Positions 53,614 through 64,000 of a stretch of DNA of 64,000 bases are shown here, in pieces. The position numbers and the translations under genes were made by a program. Location of the stretch: NCBI GenBank assembly GCA_003194525.1, contig NBIV01000049.1:1-64000 (forward strand), given 5' to 3'. The notes below the pieces were generated by a model. The model had not been told where the DNA came from, ran no database searches, and worked only from the letters and a program-made list of their open reading frames with translations. Within the stretch, counting starts at the first letter, position 1. The number at the start of each line of letters is the position of its first letter. The DNA is from Gracilariopsis chorda. Lineage: Eukaryota; Rhodophyta; Florideophyceae; Gracilariales; Gracilariaceae.

Positions 53614-53827
53614 TGTGAAAGGTTGTGGAGGGTGTTCATTCCTCCGGCCGGTGGTGCTCGGGTCAGCGCCGCCGGCCGCTCTTTATAGTCCTACAATTCT
53701 AATTAAAATGTACGTAATTAGGAGAGGTCTGCATTTGTAATCAAGAGAGTTGGACAAGATTACAAATGCAACTGACACTAAATTACAACAGCCGATAGTG
53801 CAGCCGTACAAATTGCGTGTCCTCACA
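53614..53827 (-). repeat. 5' LTR of copia G
   Basis: 214 bp, no difference seen from the LTR at 48404-48617. The TATA element is at 53681-53690 on the minus strand. Confidence 0.95.
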
Positions 53828-53832
53828 CTTAC

Positions 53833-54792
53833 CAGTACCGAGCTGGTACATGACAAGAGATTGCCTCACAAAAGCAACCACATCGCTGTACCAATGAGCT
53901 TTTGAGCTCGAATTACTCACACCATCTCAATTCAAAGAGTCGCACATTACAATCATCATCTGAACTCCGAATATTCAACTGATCACATTCTTAAAGAGAC
54001 GATAACACTTTGTGCCTTCAGAAACCTCTGCGCCCTTTTCGGATTCCGTCCATGGCAGTAGTCAAAAATGCTATGCAGCACAGCTTCCCTTGTGCATTAT
54101 CTTGTGGCAATTCTTTTGGTTTTGGTTCACCCTAGTAGACGTCGTCAGACTGGTCAATGTCATAGTGTCAAAGGTACCTGTACAAGAGATGGAGTAACAA
54201 ATATCATGTATGCCATAGCCATGCGAAAAACTGCTGCTGGAAATATGAGAACCAGACAGGCTTCATACGTGAAGGTTTCTCCGATATCTGTGTCCCCTGA
54301 ATGTATGTGATTTCATGTCCAGGAGATTTATCCTCGACGGGAAGGAAATTTTGAGACAATATCGATAGGGTAACACGGACTTCCCATCTTCATTCCAGAG
54401 ACTCTTCATACCATTCGGATAATTACCCCTGTCACGCGCTTTTGAAATCGGGAGCTCTCTCAAGAGGTCTACAAGAAATGTGTTGTATGAATATAACAAT
54501 GACACATCCCCAATAACTGCTCGACAAACGAAACCCCGATCCGCTGGTACCATATATCTCCAACCTGAACTTCGGAGAAGCTCACCATTGTACCTTTGGA
54601 GAAAATGTTGCCAAGGATTCCGAAAAGATAGCCTTGGGCTCTTGCTTTCGTCAAACTTCATCTGAACATAACAAAACCATCAACACCCCCTTGCAGGATT
54701 TGCATAAATAGCACGATTCTGCTGAAATCCCGTTTCATGTCGTTAACTCAGCGAAAGCGGTCAAGTCTTCTTTGCTCAGACGCGAACTCAAG
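53833..54792. other. Intergenic region upstream of the VWA gene
   Basis: No supported gene. A minus-strand frame of 132 codons (54263-54661) has no recognisable motif. A plus-strand GCATAAATAG (54702-54711) could act as a TATA-like element for the VWA gene, about 80 bp before its ATG. Confidence 0.4.
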
Positions 54793-56204
54793 ATGACCTT
54801 CTTGAACTATCTTCTGAAACTGTCTTTGGTTCTTTCTATAATTTCATACGCGCATGCTGGTGAGGCGGTGGGCCCCTGTGGTACTGCTTTTGTTGATGGC
54901 GTGCAGACTGGTTCCGGGACAATCACAATTACCCTCACTGTTAGCTTGAAAGGCCAATTTCTTCCACCACTGATACAAGTTGGTGCTGCTGGCTACTGGT
55001 TTAACAAGAATACTGGTTCTCTTGGTTCTTTGTCCACTCCGGGAGACAATCCTGTTTACTTTCGGGATATCGGACTCTACATTGATCAGTGGGTAGTTAC
55101 TCCCCGAAGCGGAATAGTTGAGATCGGAATTCCCCTTATTGAAGACTTCATTTCGGAGGGATATGCATCGGTTTGTTCCCGCGTGCAACTGTCATAATAA
55201 GCGATGCTACCGATCCCATCGTTTTGATTCCAGAGACAAGTCTTGCTCTGGCAAAGAAGACAGCCGACGATCTTGCCTTCGTGATCGACACGACTGGTTC
55301 AATGTCGGACGATATAGCTGCAGTCAATGCTTCGGCAAATGATATCATTAATAACTTGGACGACAACTCGGCTGACTATCGAGTCGCCGTTGTTCAGTAC
55401 AACGATCCTTCAGCAGGAGTGGTGAGTAGTTTTTCTTCCGACAAGTCCACAATCACTGGAGCAATTAATAGCCTCAGGGCTTCAGGTGGAGGAGATACTC
55501 CTGAGCATGTGTATAGTGGACTAGAGCTGGCGTTGAAGCTACCTTGGAGACCTGAAGCGACGCGAACGATAATAATGATGGGTGATGCGCCGCCAAAGGA
55601 TCCTGAGCCGGGCACAGGCTTGACACAGGCAAAGATTGTGGCTCTAGCGAACAGCGTCTATGTGTCGGTGGATAGCTCTCCCGCCGTACGTCAGCTTCTT
55701 TCCTTGGAGAAACCAGTGGAGCGCATGCCAGCCACCATCGTGAACGTTGTATTCACTGGTTACGTGCCCCTACTCATGATCCCTACAGGGGGCTCTGCAG
55801 CGACGAAGAGCAGTTTCTCTGCCTTGTCTTCGATGACGAATGGAACCGTTTTCGCTGCTGCCTCCGCTTCTGAAGTTGTTGATGCTTTAAAGAAGGCAGT
55901 AATAAAGGGGGCGGAAGGTTCTGCTTCCGGCGTAAAGCCTGTTGAACGTCTCATTCTAACATCTATATGTTGGGTGACGACTTGTTCTCATCGCGTAAGA
56001 ATTCGAAATCCGAATTCGTTTGAGGTCGCTTATGACTGGGATGTGTATCGTACAAGCAAGAAGGGAACCGGCACTGCAACGGCAGGAGACTCATTTCTAG
56101 TTATTGAGGATATAAACAGGCAATCTACGATGAGAGTATTTTGGAAGGATGAGAATGGTGGAAAGAAACAAACCCAGAAGGCTTTGAATCAGAAGGATTG
56201 TTGA
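54793..56204 (+). pseudogene. Secreted von Willebrand A-domain protein with one frameshift
   Basis: Starting at ATG 54793, a signal peptide (MTFLNYLLKLSLVLSIISYAHA) precedes a beta-rich module with GPCGTAFVDG and GAAGYWFNKNTGS. Near 55150-55175 the reading must change phase to continue (55173 onward). The VWA domain then shows the MIDAS motif FVIDTTGSMSDD, the second metal site region SLRASGGGDTPE and MMGDAPPKDPEPG. A C-terminal RVRIRNPNSFEVAYDWDVY module resembles extracellular modules of some bacterial and algal adhesion proteins. The phase change is a one-base-type shift; I see no plausible intron. It could be a recent lesion or an assembly error. Predicted role: extracellular or wall adhesion; partner unknown. 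Confidence 0.75.
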
Positions 56205-58700
56205 AGATGATTCTTAGAACCTGGAAACCACGCTTTCGGAGTTTGTGGCGTGCGCCCGTAAGCATACAAGAACATTGAAGCAGAGATAGGGTCTTGCGAA
56301 TAGTATTATTGCATTCTACTATAACAAAGGATAAAAAGGACACGCTTCTACACAGAGATACGAAGGTATGTCTCATGAACCCAGGGAAGGGTCAACAAGG
56401 TCAACCTTGGCAACTTTTTAACCCATACCAAGAATGGTATTTACCAAGGGTTTATTGGCAATATGGTGCTTCTAAAGTTTGCACAAAATAAGGTTTCTGG
56501 TGAATACCTCGAAATTCTCGTCTTCATGCAAGGACAAAGAATGTGCTAACATGAGGCCAAAACTCGTGTTGAACGGACTCTAGCCTTTCCGAAGAATAGA
56601 AGGCTGAAGGTGAAGGATAAGCGCCCACTCAAGTTGCCGTAGGAGATAGTGCTTGAACGTAGATAGCGGAATGAATCTCGCATGCGACAATGTAGGTATC
56701 TGTGCTAGCCTCCTCCAAACCATAGGAATTCGGGGGCAAAGTAAGGCTAGCCACTCTAACAGTGGGCGCCTCCTGAAGACACATAATCCCAAATACGCTC
56801 TTTGCGCATTTGTGCGTTTGCGTATGGTCATGCCATCTGAAATACACGACACTCGCACAGCGCGCAAGCGCAAGCGAACCGCGACATTTATCAGTGAAGG
56901 TAACCCCACTCTCATTCACCCATGCATAGAATGGCTCCGACCACGTATGAAGCAGGGCAGCAGCAGTGCGCAGCGTCAATCGCAAGCAGTGTGAATCGAA
57001 AGCGATATGCAGTTCGGGGGGAGTGCGCGGCCGTAAAACGTATTTGCGATTGCTCGCGGCGTGCTTCCATGGGGCGACAACGTCGAACAGAATCGACGCG
57101 CAAAGTCACGTTGCCGCACAAATGGTGACCTTTGTGAGTATCAAAAGAGCTGTCTTGTGTTTTCAGGAGGCGCCCAATGCACTAAACGATATCCCTGTAT
57201 TCCTTCGTGGTAGCCCTTACCGCCACAATGTTGATGACGCCTTCAAATCGATAGTTCGAATCCATTGAGGCTTTTCTGTGCGGCTGTGAATAAAGTATTG
57301 GATCTCGTCCGGAAGTGGGAGCGTTGGATGTAAAACGAAAATCTCACAAAGATTTTGATCGTCGCAGAGTGAATGTTCGGCTGCAGTGAACCGTCATGAC
57401 GAGAGCAGAAGACTTGATGAGTTGAACTGAGTTTGAAAATAAATGGAGAAGGCGTTGAAGCAGCGGTCGGGAGTGCTTTGTGTGCAGATCTAACCGATGC
57501 TGGCTTCACATGACTTTTGTAGTGTGATATAGCATTTTGCAGTAAGAATACAGGTGCGCTGATGATAGTTGTGTGGACTGCTGGCCCAGGACTATTCTGG
57601 TGGACAAACAGGTAGTTGGTTATTTACTCCGAAATAACTGCACAAAAGGCTTCAAGGTTGGTCTAATCTTCCCTTTCGAGATTAAAACCAGAATGGGCCG
57701 ATTCGCTATCTGACCACCTGTTTTGGCAACAAGTTACGAAGGATACACGGGACCGCCATAAAGCCCACAAAACTTCTAAAAAGAGATACCATCTCTTCGT
57801 GACTCCATGTGAGGCCTGTATCAAAAGTTATTATCGCACCGAACGAGTGAAAGGTTCCTCAGCGGTGCATGGTAATCTCACTTTACCGGTGAGATTACCA
57901 TTGGTTAAAACGTTCATTTCGATTTCAATTCCTTTCATTCATTTCTGGAGCATTATTGGCTTGCAGAGATTGCTTCGCTACACGTCGGGAAACAGTGCGA
58001 TAACGTTACATAGAAGAACTCGTGCAATTACGGCTCACTCGAAGGGGAATAAAGGAACATCGCCCACGACATCGCGTAACTGTTCGGCATAAAACTCGTC
58101 GGTTTAACTGTAATTCGTCGTTTCATATCAACAACGTAATCGACGTTTTGCAGAAAACGAACGTTCAGAGCGCAGTCTCTGAACGCCCAGAAGCTCACCC
58201 CTTAAAAATCCGTTGTATTCCCCTCTAACCTTCATTTCTTACTTGAAGACCTTCGCCAGCTCACTACGTTCGTTCAGGACTTAAGCTACACGCTGGTTTC
58301 TAAGGCAACTAAATGCACGGTTTGCAAATGATAATTCTTTGACAATAAAATTTTAGTTTAGTACGAAGCTAAGATATTCACGACACCGCACGAATCAACA
58401 GCAAGCGCCTCCATCTATCAATGAACTGGCACCATTTTCCCTGCCTCTCCCCAAACGCATGCACCTCCTTTACACATCCATACTCCCGGACTTATCCATG
58501 GCATAAATTCTACACACAAAGACGGTCCTCGACCCCCCATCTACTTCTACTACTACTTTCAGATTGCCCTTAGCATGATTTCTTTCAATTTACAGTTCCA
58601 TAGCAGACTCATGACGAGATTTGAAGATCCTCCAAACCCCCAGCCCAATTTGGCAAGGTTACCTTGAAAACCGATAGTAAATTGGTAACTACCCCCTCAA
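56205..58700. other. Intergenic region with two isolated hairpins
   Basis: No supported gene in about 2.5 kb; frames up to about 118 codons on both strands near 56.6-57.1 kb overlap one another without motifs. Two clean hairpins stand out: 57870-57900 (12-bp perfect stem, 7-base loop) and 58162-58185 (9-bp stem, 6-base loop). Confidence 0.4.
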
Positions 58701-58821
58701 ACTGATTGCTTTTTTGTAGGGTGAGAGCGTTCAGATTCAAGTAAAGCTTGTGAGTTTGTATGTAACGCTTGAAATTTTTGTCACTTTTGTAGACGGACGC
58801 AGAATTGTTCTGGTCCACTGA

Positions 58822-58866
58822 TTGGAACGTGCGGCACGAGCCACACGTTCCAACAGTATAAATAAA
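58822..58866 (+). promoter_or_regulatory. LTR promoter of copia H: inverted repeat plus TATA box
   Basis: Arms TTGGAACGTG (58822-58831) and CACGTTCCAA (58844-58853) form a dyad immediately upstream of TATAAATAAA (58857-58866), about 57 bp before the LTR end. The layout suits a U3 activator site and TATA box. Confidence 0.6.
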
Positions 58867-58923
58867 GGGCCCCCTTCTGTACCCCTTTGGATGGAAGGGG
58901 GCAAGGAGAGAGAAAAAGTTACA

Positions 58924-58941
58924 TGGTAGCATCGCTCTGGG
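58924..58941 (+). promoter_or_regulatory. Primer binding site of copia H
   Basis: TGGTAGCATCGCTCTGGG follows the terminal CA of the LTR. It shares TGGTAGC with copia G, consistent with initiator tRNA-Met priming. Confidence 0.65.
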
Positions 58942-59284
58942 TGAACTGACACCCAGGCGATTATAGAGCCGTATATACAAAACATATCGATAAAGGCCGC
59001 TGCCGAGCGCCCCATCAGCCTCAGCGCGAACGAATATAATCAAGAGCCTCACGAGTGCATCCCTGCGCCGCGCTACCCTGACGCAGAAGTCAACCCCCTC
59101 ACCGCGGCGCCGCTCGTGCCCGCGGCGTCTACGCTGCGCGGCTAGGAACTTCTACGCCGGATATCCGCCAGCGCGCCGCTTTACCTATAAGCCTACCCCT
59201 GCGACGCTGCGCCAAAGTTCTCTTTTTCTCCTCCCCTGTCGTGCCGCCGCGCTGCGCTGCTTCAGAGCCATACCACTCTAACGC

Positions 59285-59745
59285 TCCCCCTCCCCCCCCC
59301 CCGGCGAAGCTCTACAAATCACCCCCCGCGGAACTAAGAACGAAGAACCGGACCTTCCCCCCCCCCGCGGAACTAAGAACGAAGAACCGGACCTTCCCCC
59401 CCCCCCGCGGAAACCGACAAAGAAGAGTGTGCCCCCCCCCCTCCCGGCACTAAGGGCAAGTCTGTGCCCGCTCTGCCACCTTTCCCCCCCCCCCCGCGGA
59501 AACCGAAAAAGAAGAGTGTGCCCCCCCCCGCCCGGCACTAAGGGCAAGTCTGCGCCCGCTCTGCCACCTTTCCCCCCCCCCCCGCGGAAACCGAAAAAGA
59601 AGAGTGTGCCCCCCCCCCGCCCGGCACTAAGGGCAAGTCTGCGCCCGCTCTGCCACCTTCCCCCCCCCCTCCGCGGACACCGACAAAGAAGAGTGTGCCC
59701 CCCCCCGCCCCCCCCCCGCCCCCCCCGCATGCACTCTATCACAAC
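59285..59745 (+). repeat. C-rich minisatellite in the leader of copia H
   Basis: Two copies of a ~41-bp unit (CCGCGGAACTAAGAACGAAG... plus a C run) are followed by three and a half copies of a ~87-bp unit (CCGCGGAAACCGAAAAAGAA..., CGGCACTAAGGGCAAG..., then C runs). Each unit is separated by 8-12 consecutive C. The minus strand therefore has many G runs able to form quadruplexes. Long frames over it are repeat artefacts. Confidence 0.9.
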
Positions 59746-60352
59746 CGAGTAAGAGCCAACCGTAAGACCTGAGTAAGGCCTCGCCACCGATTACCCCGTA
59801 AGGGAAGTTCGACACATAAGACGAGAGAACAAAAGTCCCGAACAGGGCCTCCACCGCTATTACCCCGGAAGGGAAGTTAGCACTTGGCCGAGCTAAGATT
59901 CGCAAGCCGAGTACCGGTTGGGAATCGACTGGGGACTTGAACTAAACCGGCGGGTTGCGCACTTGCCGTATAACCGGCTCCGCTGGGGTGAGTGTTGCGC
60001 TCGTTCGGGGACAGGGTGTCTCGTCGTTCGGCCCGGACCTTAGTAAGGACAAGAACTTTATACGGAGTACATCTCGCCGCGCAAGCAGCCGCAAGGATCT
60101 AGAGGGAGTGTATTGGTGAAGGCATATCTACTGGTCATTAACCATTCCCTGGACGATCCGTACGTTACACGCACCTTAGTCCTGGATTGCGCAGGATATA
60201 GACAGGCAGCTGAAAGCGCACCTTACCAAGAGAGTCTAACTCGGAGCCAGGGGTCTGACCCTTAGGGTACCAGAGATAGTATCTCTTGTCAGTGGGCCCG
60301 GCTACTCAAAGAGTGGCAGAAGGATCCCTCGCCCGGTAGGGGACCGGTGAAG

Positions 60353-60360
60353 TATATAAA
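60353..60360 (+). promoter_or_regulatory. Possible internal TATA box before copia H gag-pol
   Basis: TATATAAA lies 45 bp upstream of the ATG at 60405, far downstream of the LTR promoter. It might drive a short-leader mRNA that skips the minisatellite. The match is good but unsupported otherwise. Confidence 0.3.
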
Positions 60361-60404
60361 CGATCTGCCCCTCTGGATAAGTCTCGCGTCGAGAACACTC
60401 CGCG

Positions 60405-63400
60405 ATGGAAACAGAGCGAGAATACGACGATAAAAGAATACCCCGACTACAGGGGAGCGCCGACTACTACACTTGGCGCATCTACGTAAGGGATCTCATG
60501 CACTCATCGCAATCCCTTTTCGTCCTCACCGAACCTCGACCCACAGAGGGAAGCGCAGCAACCCGAAAGCGCTGGGACGATGCCGATCGCAAAGCACGCT
60601 CCGCGATCGTGCAGAACCTTAGAACACAGCCGATTGTCGCTGTATCAGAACTCCTGGAAAGGGAGTACTGCTCCGCTTTGGAAGTGTGGACCAAACTAGA
60701 GGCCACATATAAGAAGGACAACATACAGTCAAAGTTGAACCTTCGCCAAAAGCTTAGCACCATGGCATATAAAGACGGTGAGGACATACAAAATCACCTC
60801 ATTACCCTTGAAACCACTTTCTTAGAACTCGCACGCCTAGGTGACCCAGTGACAGATAAGGAAAGGACCGCCACGTTACTTCGTTCCCTTCCAGAGTCAC
60901 TGATGGCCATCACACTACTGGCTGACGCTACAAATATGGAATACGACCAGGTGGTATCCCTAGTGCGATCAGAAATGGACCGTAGGGCTCATCGCCCAAA
61001 CAACACAACGGCATCGAAACCAAACGACCGAACACACCCATACCCGGCCGCAAAGAATTCTTCACAAGGCAAAAGACAGCACACAAAGCCAAAGAAAAGA
61101 GGCGTAAAATGTTGGAACTGCGGGCGTATCGGACACATTCGTTCCGAATGCTGGAGGAAAACCAACAACAAGTCCTCGGAAACCACTCAACACGGTAAAA
61201 ACAAGAGCAATAACACAAACCGCTCGTGGGATTCAAACCGAAACGGGACTAACCAACAAGGAAACCATCGACAGGATGCCAACCGCAACAACAACAACAA
61301 CCACAACAAGCAAAACCAAAACCACCGCGGATTCGTAGCGATCGCCAACGCCAGCGTACATTCCGAGCATCATACACCGACATCGTTGGACTCAGGAGCA
61401 ATTCACGTCTTCATCAAAGACAAGTCCCTGTTCTGGGAATATCACACAACCCCACCACAAACCGTGAATACTTGCGATAATACATCCGACAGCGTGGGAC
61501 TTGGGAAAATAAAGTTACCTTTCGGCGCAAACGGTGTGATGTTACCAGCAAAGCATACCCCAAGCTTCGACTCCAACCTAATCTCCCTCTCCACTCTGGC
61601 ATCACAAGCAGACATCGAATTTTCCACTGAGGCAGAAACCAGCTTCATTATAAAACACAAGAGCACAGGAGAGGTATTCTTCACATCAAGGCCAAGACAC
61701 GGACTCTACTCACTTCCCAACCCCTTACCCTCCCCTATGGCTCACATGGCGATGCGACAGATTGGTGACAACCCTCACGACTGGCATGAGAAACTCGGGC
61801 ACCCTGGCCGAGACAAACTACTCAAGTGCGTTGAGACATCTCACGGGGTACCACGATTCTCAAGTGAGGAGGTACGCAACATCATATGCAACCCATGCAT
61901 ACAAGCCGGAACAAAACGGGCTCCACTGCAACAAATTGAAAAAACTGCGAGCAGGAACCTCGAACTCACTCACACCGATCTCAGCGGACCCATCACGCCA
62001 CCTTTGCTGCAAGGATCGCGATATATGCAAGTCCTTATCGACGACAGGACAAGGGCGAGTGCCATTTACTTCCTTAGTAAAAAGACACAATTCTTCCAAT
62101 CCATTCGTTGGTACAAGGCTCGCGCGGAAAAAGAGGTGCCTCCGAATCGAATGTACCGCGTTCGCCTTGACGGGGCGGGTGAGAATCGCTCCGATGACTT
62201 CGTCACATATGCGATGGAGAATGGCATCATCCTTGAATTCACCCCACCATATGCGCATCAATCAAATGGCGTCGCGGAGAAGACCATTCAAGATCTTTGG
62301 AAAGTTGCCCGCACCTTCCTGTTTGAGTCCAAGTTACCACAGGAACTCTGGGAAGAGGAAATCTCTCACGCAAACTATCTTAGGAATCGACTACCAAACC
62401 AACGGGTAGACATGAGAGTCCCGTACACCCTGTGGTTTGGTGAGAAGCCTGACTTCACCAACCTATTAAAGTTTGGACAGCCAGGACATGCGTTCATATA
62501 CAGATCAGACACCGCACCGAATAAGAAGCTACTACCCCGGGCACTTCCTGGTAACTTTGTTGGTATACAAAGTCCCCGCACTTTGTACAGGGTATACATC
62601 CCATCGACTGATAAAGTAATAAAGTGCCACAAGGCAGACTTCAAAGTAAGCAAGGACAAACTACCATCCTTCAAAGACCTGATCGACTTCTCTTCCCTCC
62701 GAAGGCAGCATGCCGAGGTGAACATGGATGAAGATTCCGAGGAACACCTCGATGCATCGCTGGCACACTGTCTCGTATCCTTCTCACGCTCCGAAGGTCT
62801 TAGGGATGACGGCAGAGTCCCAAAGAACTTCGACGAAGCGCGGAAGATGAGAGGATGGGCCGAAGCTATCGACAGGGAGTACAATGCCTTGGTAGGAAGA
62901 GGGACATGGAGGCTTGTAGACAGGAAGCCGGGGATGAAACCTTTACCATTCCTTTGGAGGTTCATTGCCAAACTCCTTAGCGAAGACCTACCTCGTATTC
63001 TACCTAAGGCACGTTGCGTGGCACGGGGCGACATGCAACGCCCCTACATCGATTTTGACCCTAAGACCCTATACGCACCGGTTGCGAGACTCAAAACCAT
63101 CCGCATGGTCTTTGAAAAAGCCGCAGCACAAGGTTTGATCTTAGAGACCATGGATGTGAGCAACGCGTATCTCTATGGTGATCTAGATGAGCCTCTTATC
63201 ATGGAGCAACCAACCAATTCCTCTGGATCCTCCTTTGTCCCAGGAAAGGTTTGCTTACTCCTCAAATCGATATATGGAGCGAAACAAGCCGGACACATAT
63301 GGGGCTCATTGATGCACAGCGAGTTGATTCGCTTGGGATTCAGACAGTCTACCACAGACAGTCGGCTATACCTGTACTCGTCCAAGAGTGGTACCCTAAT

Positions 63401-64000
63401 ACTCTTCATAGTCGTGGACGATATCCTTATGGCCTGCAACTCATATAGTCTACTCCAGGACTTCAAGGCTGAGATGACAAACCTGTTCAAGGTTAAGCTC
63501 CTTGGTGAGGCAAAGTCATTTGTGGGACTACAGATCGAGCGAAACGAACAGGGCATAATGGTCACCCAGACTCGTTATATCGATAAGATAATAAAAGAGA
63601 ATGGGCTTGAGAACTGTAACGTTTCTCAAACACCCCTGCCCACCAAGGAAGATCTGACCAGCCGCCACGATGAAAAACGCGCCGTGTCTACAGGAACACA
63701 CAACCGATACCGGAAGTTGGTAGGTTGTTTGATGTATTTGGCCGTGAACTCCAGGCCTGACATCATGTTCGCAGCCTCGATGCTGGCAAGGCAAGTCCAT
63801 GACCCATGCTTGCGGCATGTTGGACTAGCGAAGAGAGTGTTACGATACCTCAAAGGTACGAAGGGTCTTGGCTTGTTCTATCCCTCTAACACTACGGCTC
63901 CAATGGAAGCGTATTGTGACGCTGATTGGGCTGGATGCCGCGAAACGCGGAAGTCCACGACGGTAGTTATAATAAAGGTGAACGAAGCACCAATTATGTG
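60405..64000 (+). CDS. gag-pol: Gag-Pol polyprotein of copia H, partial at window end
   Basis: From ATG 60405 a single frame runs through about 1198 codons to the edge. I found no stop on reading it, and the phase is the same at checks along its length. Gag is followed by the zinc knuckle CWNCGRIGHIRSEC. The protease is TSLDSGAIHVFI (the usual DSG, unlike DCG in G). Integrase has HEKLGHPGRDKLL...CNPCIQAG, THTDLSGPIT, RVRLDGAGENRS and HQSNGVAEK. RT has KSIYGAKQAGHIW and catalytic VVDDILMAC. RNase H begins YCDADWAGCRETRKSTT at the edge. An Asn-rich stretch (near 61200-61320) separates knuckle and protease. With G it forms one lineage marked by VVDD. Confidence 0.95.
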   Translation, partial: METEREYDDKRIPRLQGSADYYTWRIYVRDLMHSSQSLFVLTEPRPTEGSAATRKRWDDADRKARSAIVQNLRTQPIVAVSELLEREYCSALEVWTKLEATYKKDNIQSKLNLRQKLSTMAYKDGEDIQNHLITLETTFLELARLGDPVTDKERTATLLRSLPESLMAITLLADATNMEYDQVVSLVRSEMDRRAHRPNNTTASKPNDRTHPYPAAKNSSQGKRQHTKPKKRGVKCWNCGRIGHIRSECWRKTNNKSSETTQHGKNKSNNTNRSWDSNRNGTNQQGNHRQDANRNNNNNHNKQNQNHRGFVAIANASVHSEHHTPTSLDSGAIHVFIKDKSLFWEYHTTPPQTVNTCDNTSDSVGLGKIKLPFGANGVMLPAKHTPSFDSNLISLSTLASQADIEFSTEAETSFIIKHKSTGEVFFTSRPRHGLYSLPNPLPSPMAHMAMRQIGDNPHDWHEKLGHPGRDKLLKCVETSHGVPRFSSEEVRNIICNPCIQAGTKRAPLQQIEKTASRNLELTHTDLSGPITPPLLQGSRYMQVLIDDRTRASAIYFLSKKTQFFQSIRWYKARAEKEVPPNRMYRVRLDGAGENRSDDFVTYAMENGIILEFTPPYAHQSNGVAEKTIQDLWKVARTFLFESKLPQELWEEEISHANYLRNRLPNQRVDMRVPYTLWFGEKPDFTNLLKFGQPGHAFIYRSDTAPNKKLLPRALPGNFVGIQSPRTLYRVYIPSTDKVIKCHKADFKVSKDKLPSFKDLIDFSSLRRQHAEVNMDEDSEEHLDASLAHCLVSFSRSEGLRDDGRVPKNFDEARKMRGWAEAIDREYNALVGRGTWRLVDRKPGMKPLPFLWRFIAKLLSEDLPRILPKARCVARGDMQRPYIDFDPKTLYAPVARLKTIRMVFEKAAAQGLILETMDVSNAYLYGDLDEPLIMEQPTNSSGSSFVPGKVCLLLKSIYGAKQAGHIWGSLMHSELIRLGFRQSTTDSRLYLYSSKSGTLILFIVVDDILMACNSYSLLQDFKAEMTNLFKVKLLGEAKSFVGLQIERNEQGIMVTQTRYIDKIIKENGLENCNVSQTPLPTKEDLTSRHDEKRAVSTGTHNRYRKLVGCLMYLAVNSRPDIMFAASMLARQVHDPCLRHVGLAKRVLRYLKGTKGLGLFYPSNTTAPMEAYCDADWAGCRETRKSTTVVIIKVNEAPIM

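Larger units (their letters stand above)
48404..53827 (-). mobile_element. Complete Ty1/copia element G
   Basis: A 5.4-kb element on the minus strand with 214-bp LTRs identical by eye, a TG...CA boundary and a perfect target duplication CTTAC at 48399-48403 and 53828-53832. It has a PBS, a 774-bp leader, a single intact Gag-Pol ORF, and an imperfect purine stretch before the 3' LTR. Identical LTRs and an intact ORF mark it as very recently inserted and probably still competent. Confidence 0.97.
58716..64000 (+). mobile_element. Ty1/copia element H (5' LTR to within RNase H; runs off the window)
   Basis: Its protein is closely similar to that of copia G. The 5' LTR ends with CA at 58922-58923, directly before a PBS like that of G. 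Its start could not be fixed (a TG near 58716 is one candidate), because the 3' LTR is outside the window. The leader from PBS to ATG is about 1.46 kb, twice that of G, and contains a C-rich minisatellite. Confidence 0.85.

Noticed and set aside
57250-57265. tRNA T-loop-like AGTTCGAATCC
   Set aside because: Flanking bases do not form a T stem or acceptor stem, and no D or anticodon arm is found upstream.
59278-59787. Gly/Pro-rich proteins over the C-rich minisatellite
   Set aside because: Frames are produced by C runs and tandem units; no start context or homology.
62375-63565. Minus-strand genes within copia H
   Set aside because: Shadows of the intact plus-strand Gag-Pol frame, which carries all the RT motifs.

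Overview
The window looks like a transposon-dense stretch of a eukaryotic nuclear genome. Evidence is LTR retrotransposons of both Ty3/gypsy and Ty1/copia type, two PIF/Harbinger DNA transposons, TATA-type promoters, and single-exon genes. Intron-poor genes, a Harbinger DNA-binding protein resembling the DUF6818 type, and many nested LTR elements fit a red alga (Florideophyceae, Chondrus-like). That assignment is inference from style, not proof.

Layout. 1-1495 has no supportable gene. 1496-4651 (-) is one long reading frame for a fusion of a DNA amino-methyltransferase (DPPY motif, then FGG motif) with a C-terminal SET domain. It is broken by four in-frame stops but no frameshift. 5005-5760 is an array of ~112-bp units packed with palindromes. 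6206-20692 (+) is a divergently transcribed gene ending in a 2-oxoglutarate/Fe(II) dioxygenase domain (HTD...H). It has eight in-frame stops and no frameshift, and is split near its 3' end by a young, complete Ty3/gypsy chromovirus (element A, 9962-20438, 5-bp target duplication GGTAT). 20926-21460 carries the same palindromic array on the far side of the dioxygenase gene.

22100-38400 is a graveyard of minus-strand gypsy copies of the A family (C: 22100-28803; B: 30623-37488), separated by a copia fragment (D) and ending in a beheaded Harbinger (E). 39071-39297 is a cluster of strong hairpins. 39839-42876 is a fuller Harbinger (F) with a DUF6818/Myb-like gene convergent with a HARBI1-type transposase that has one in-frame stop. 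45693-47237 (+) is an intact FAD amine oxidase, the clearest ordinary host gene. 48404-53827 (-) is a complete copia element (G) with LTRs identical by eye, TSD CTTAC and an intact 1326-aa ORF. 54793-56204 (+) is a secreted von Willebrand A-domain protein with one frameshift. From about 58.7 kb to the window end (+) is a related copia element (H) with a long leader containing a C-rich minisatellite and an intact Gag-Pol frame running off the edge.

How it fits together. The left 21.5 kb may be part of an unusual mobile or selfish locus: a writer of DNA methylation fused to a putative histone methyltransferase, facing a possible oxidative eraser across a palindromic array. The recurrent pattern of stops without frameshifts there, and in Harbinger F, is the feature most worth following. 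The gypsy family is unusual in two further ways: its sequence, coding and non-coding alike, is tiled with tiny inverted repeats, and it carries an antisense ORF between pol and the 3' LTR.
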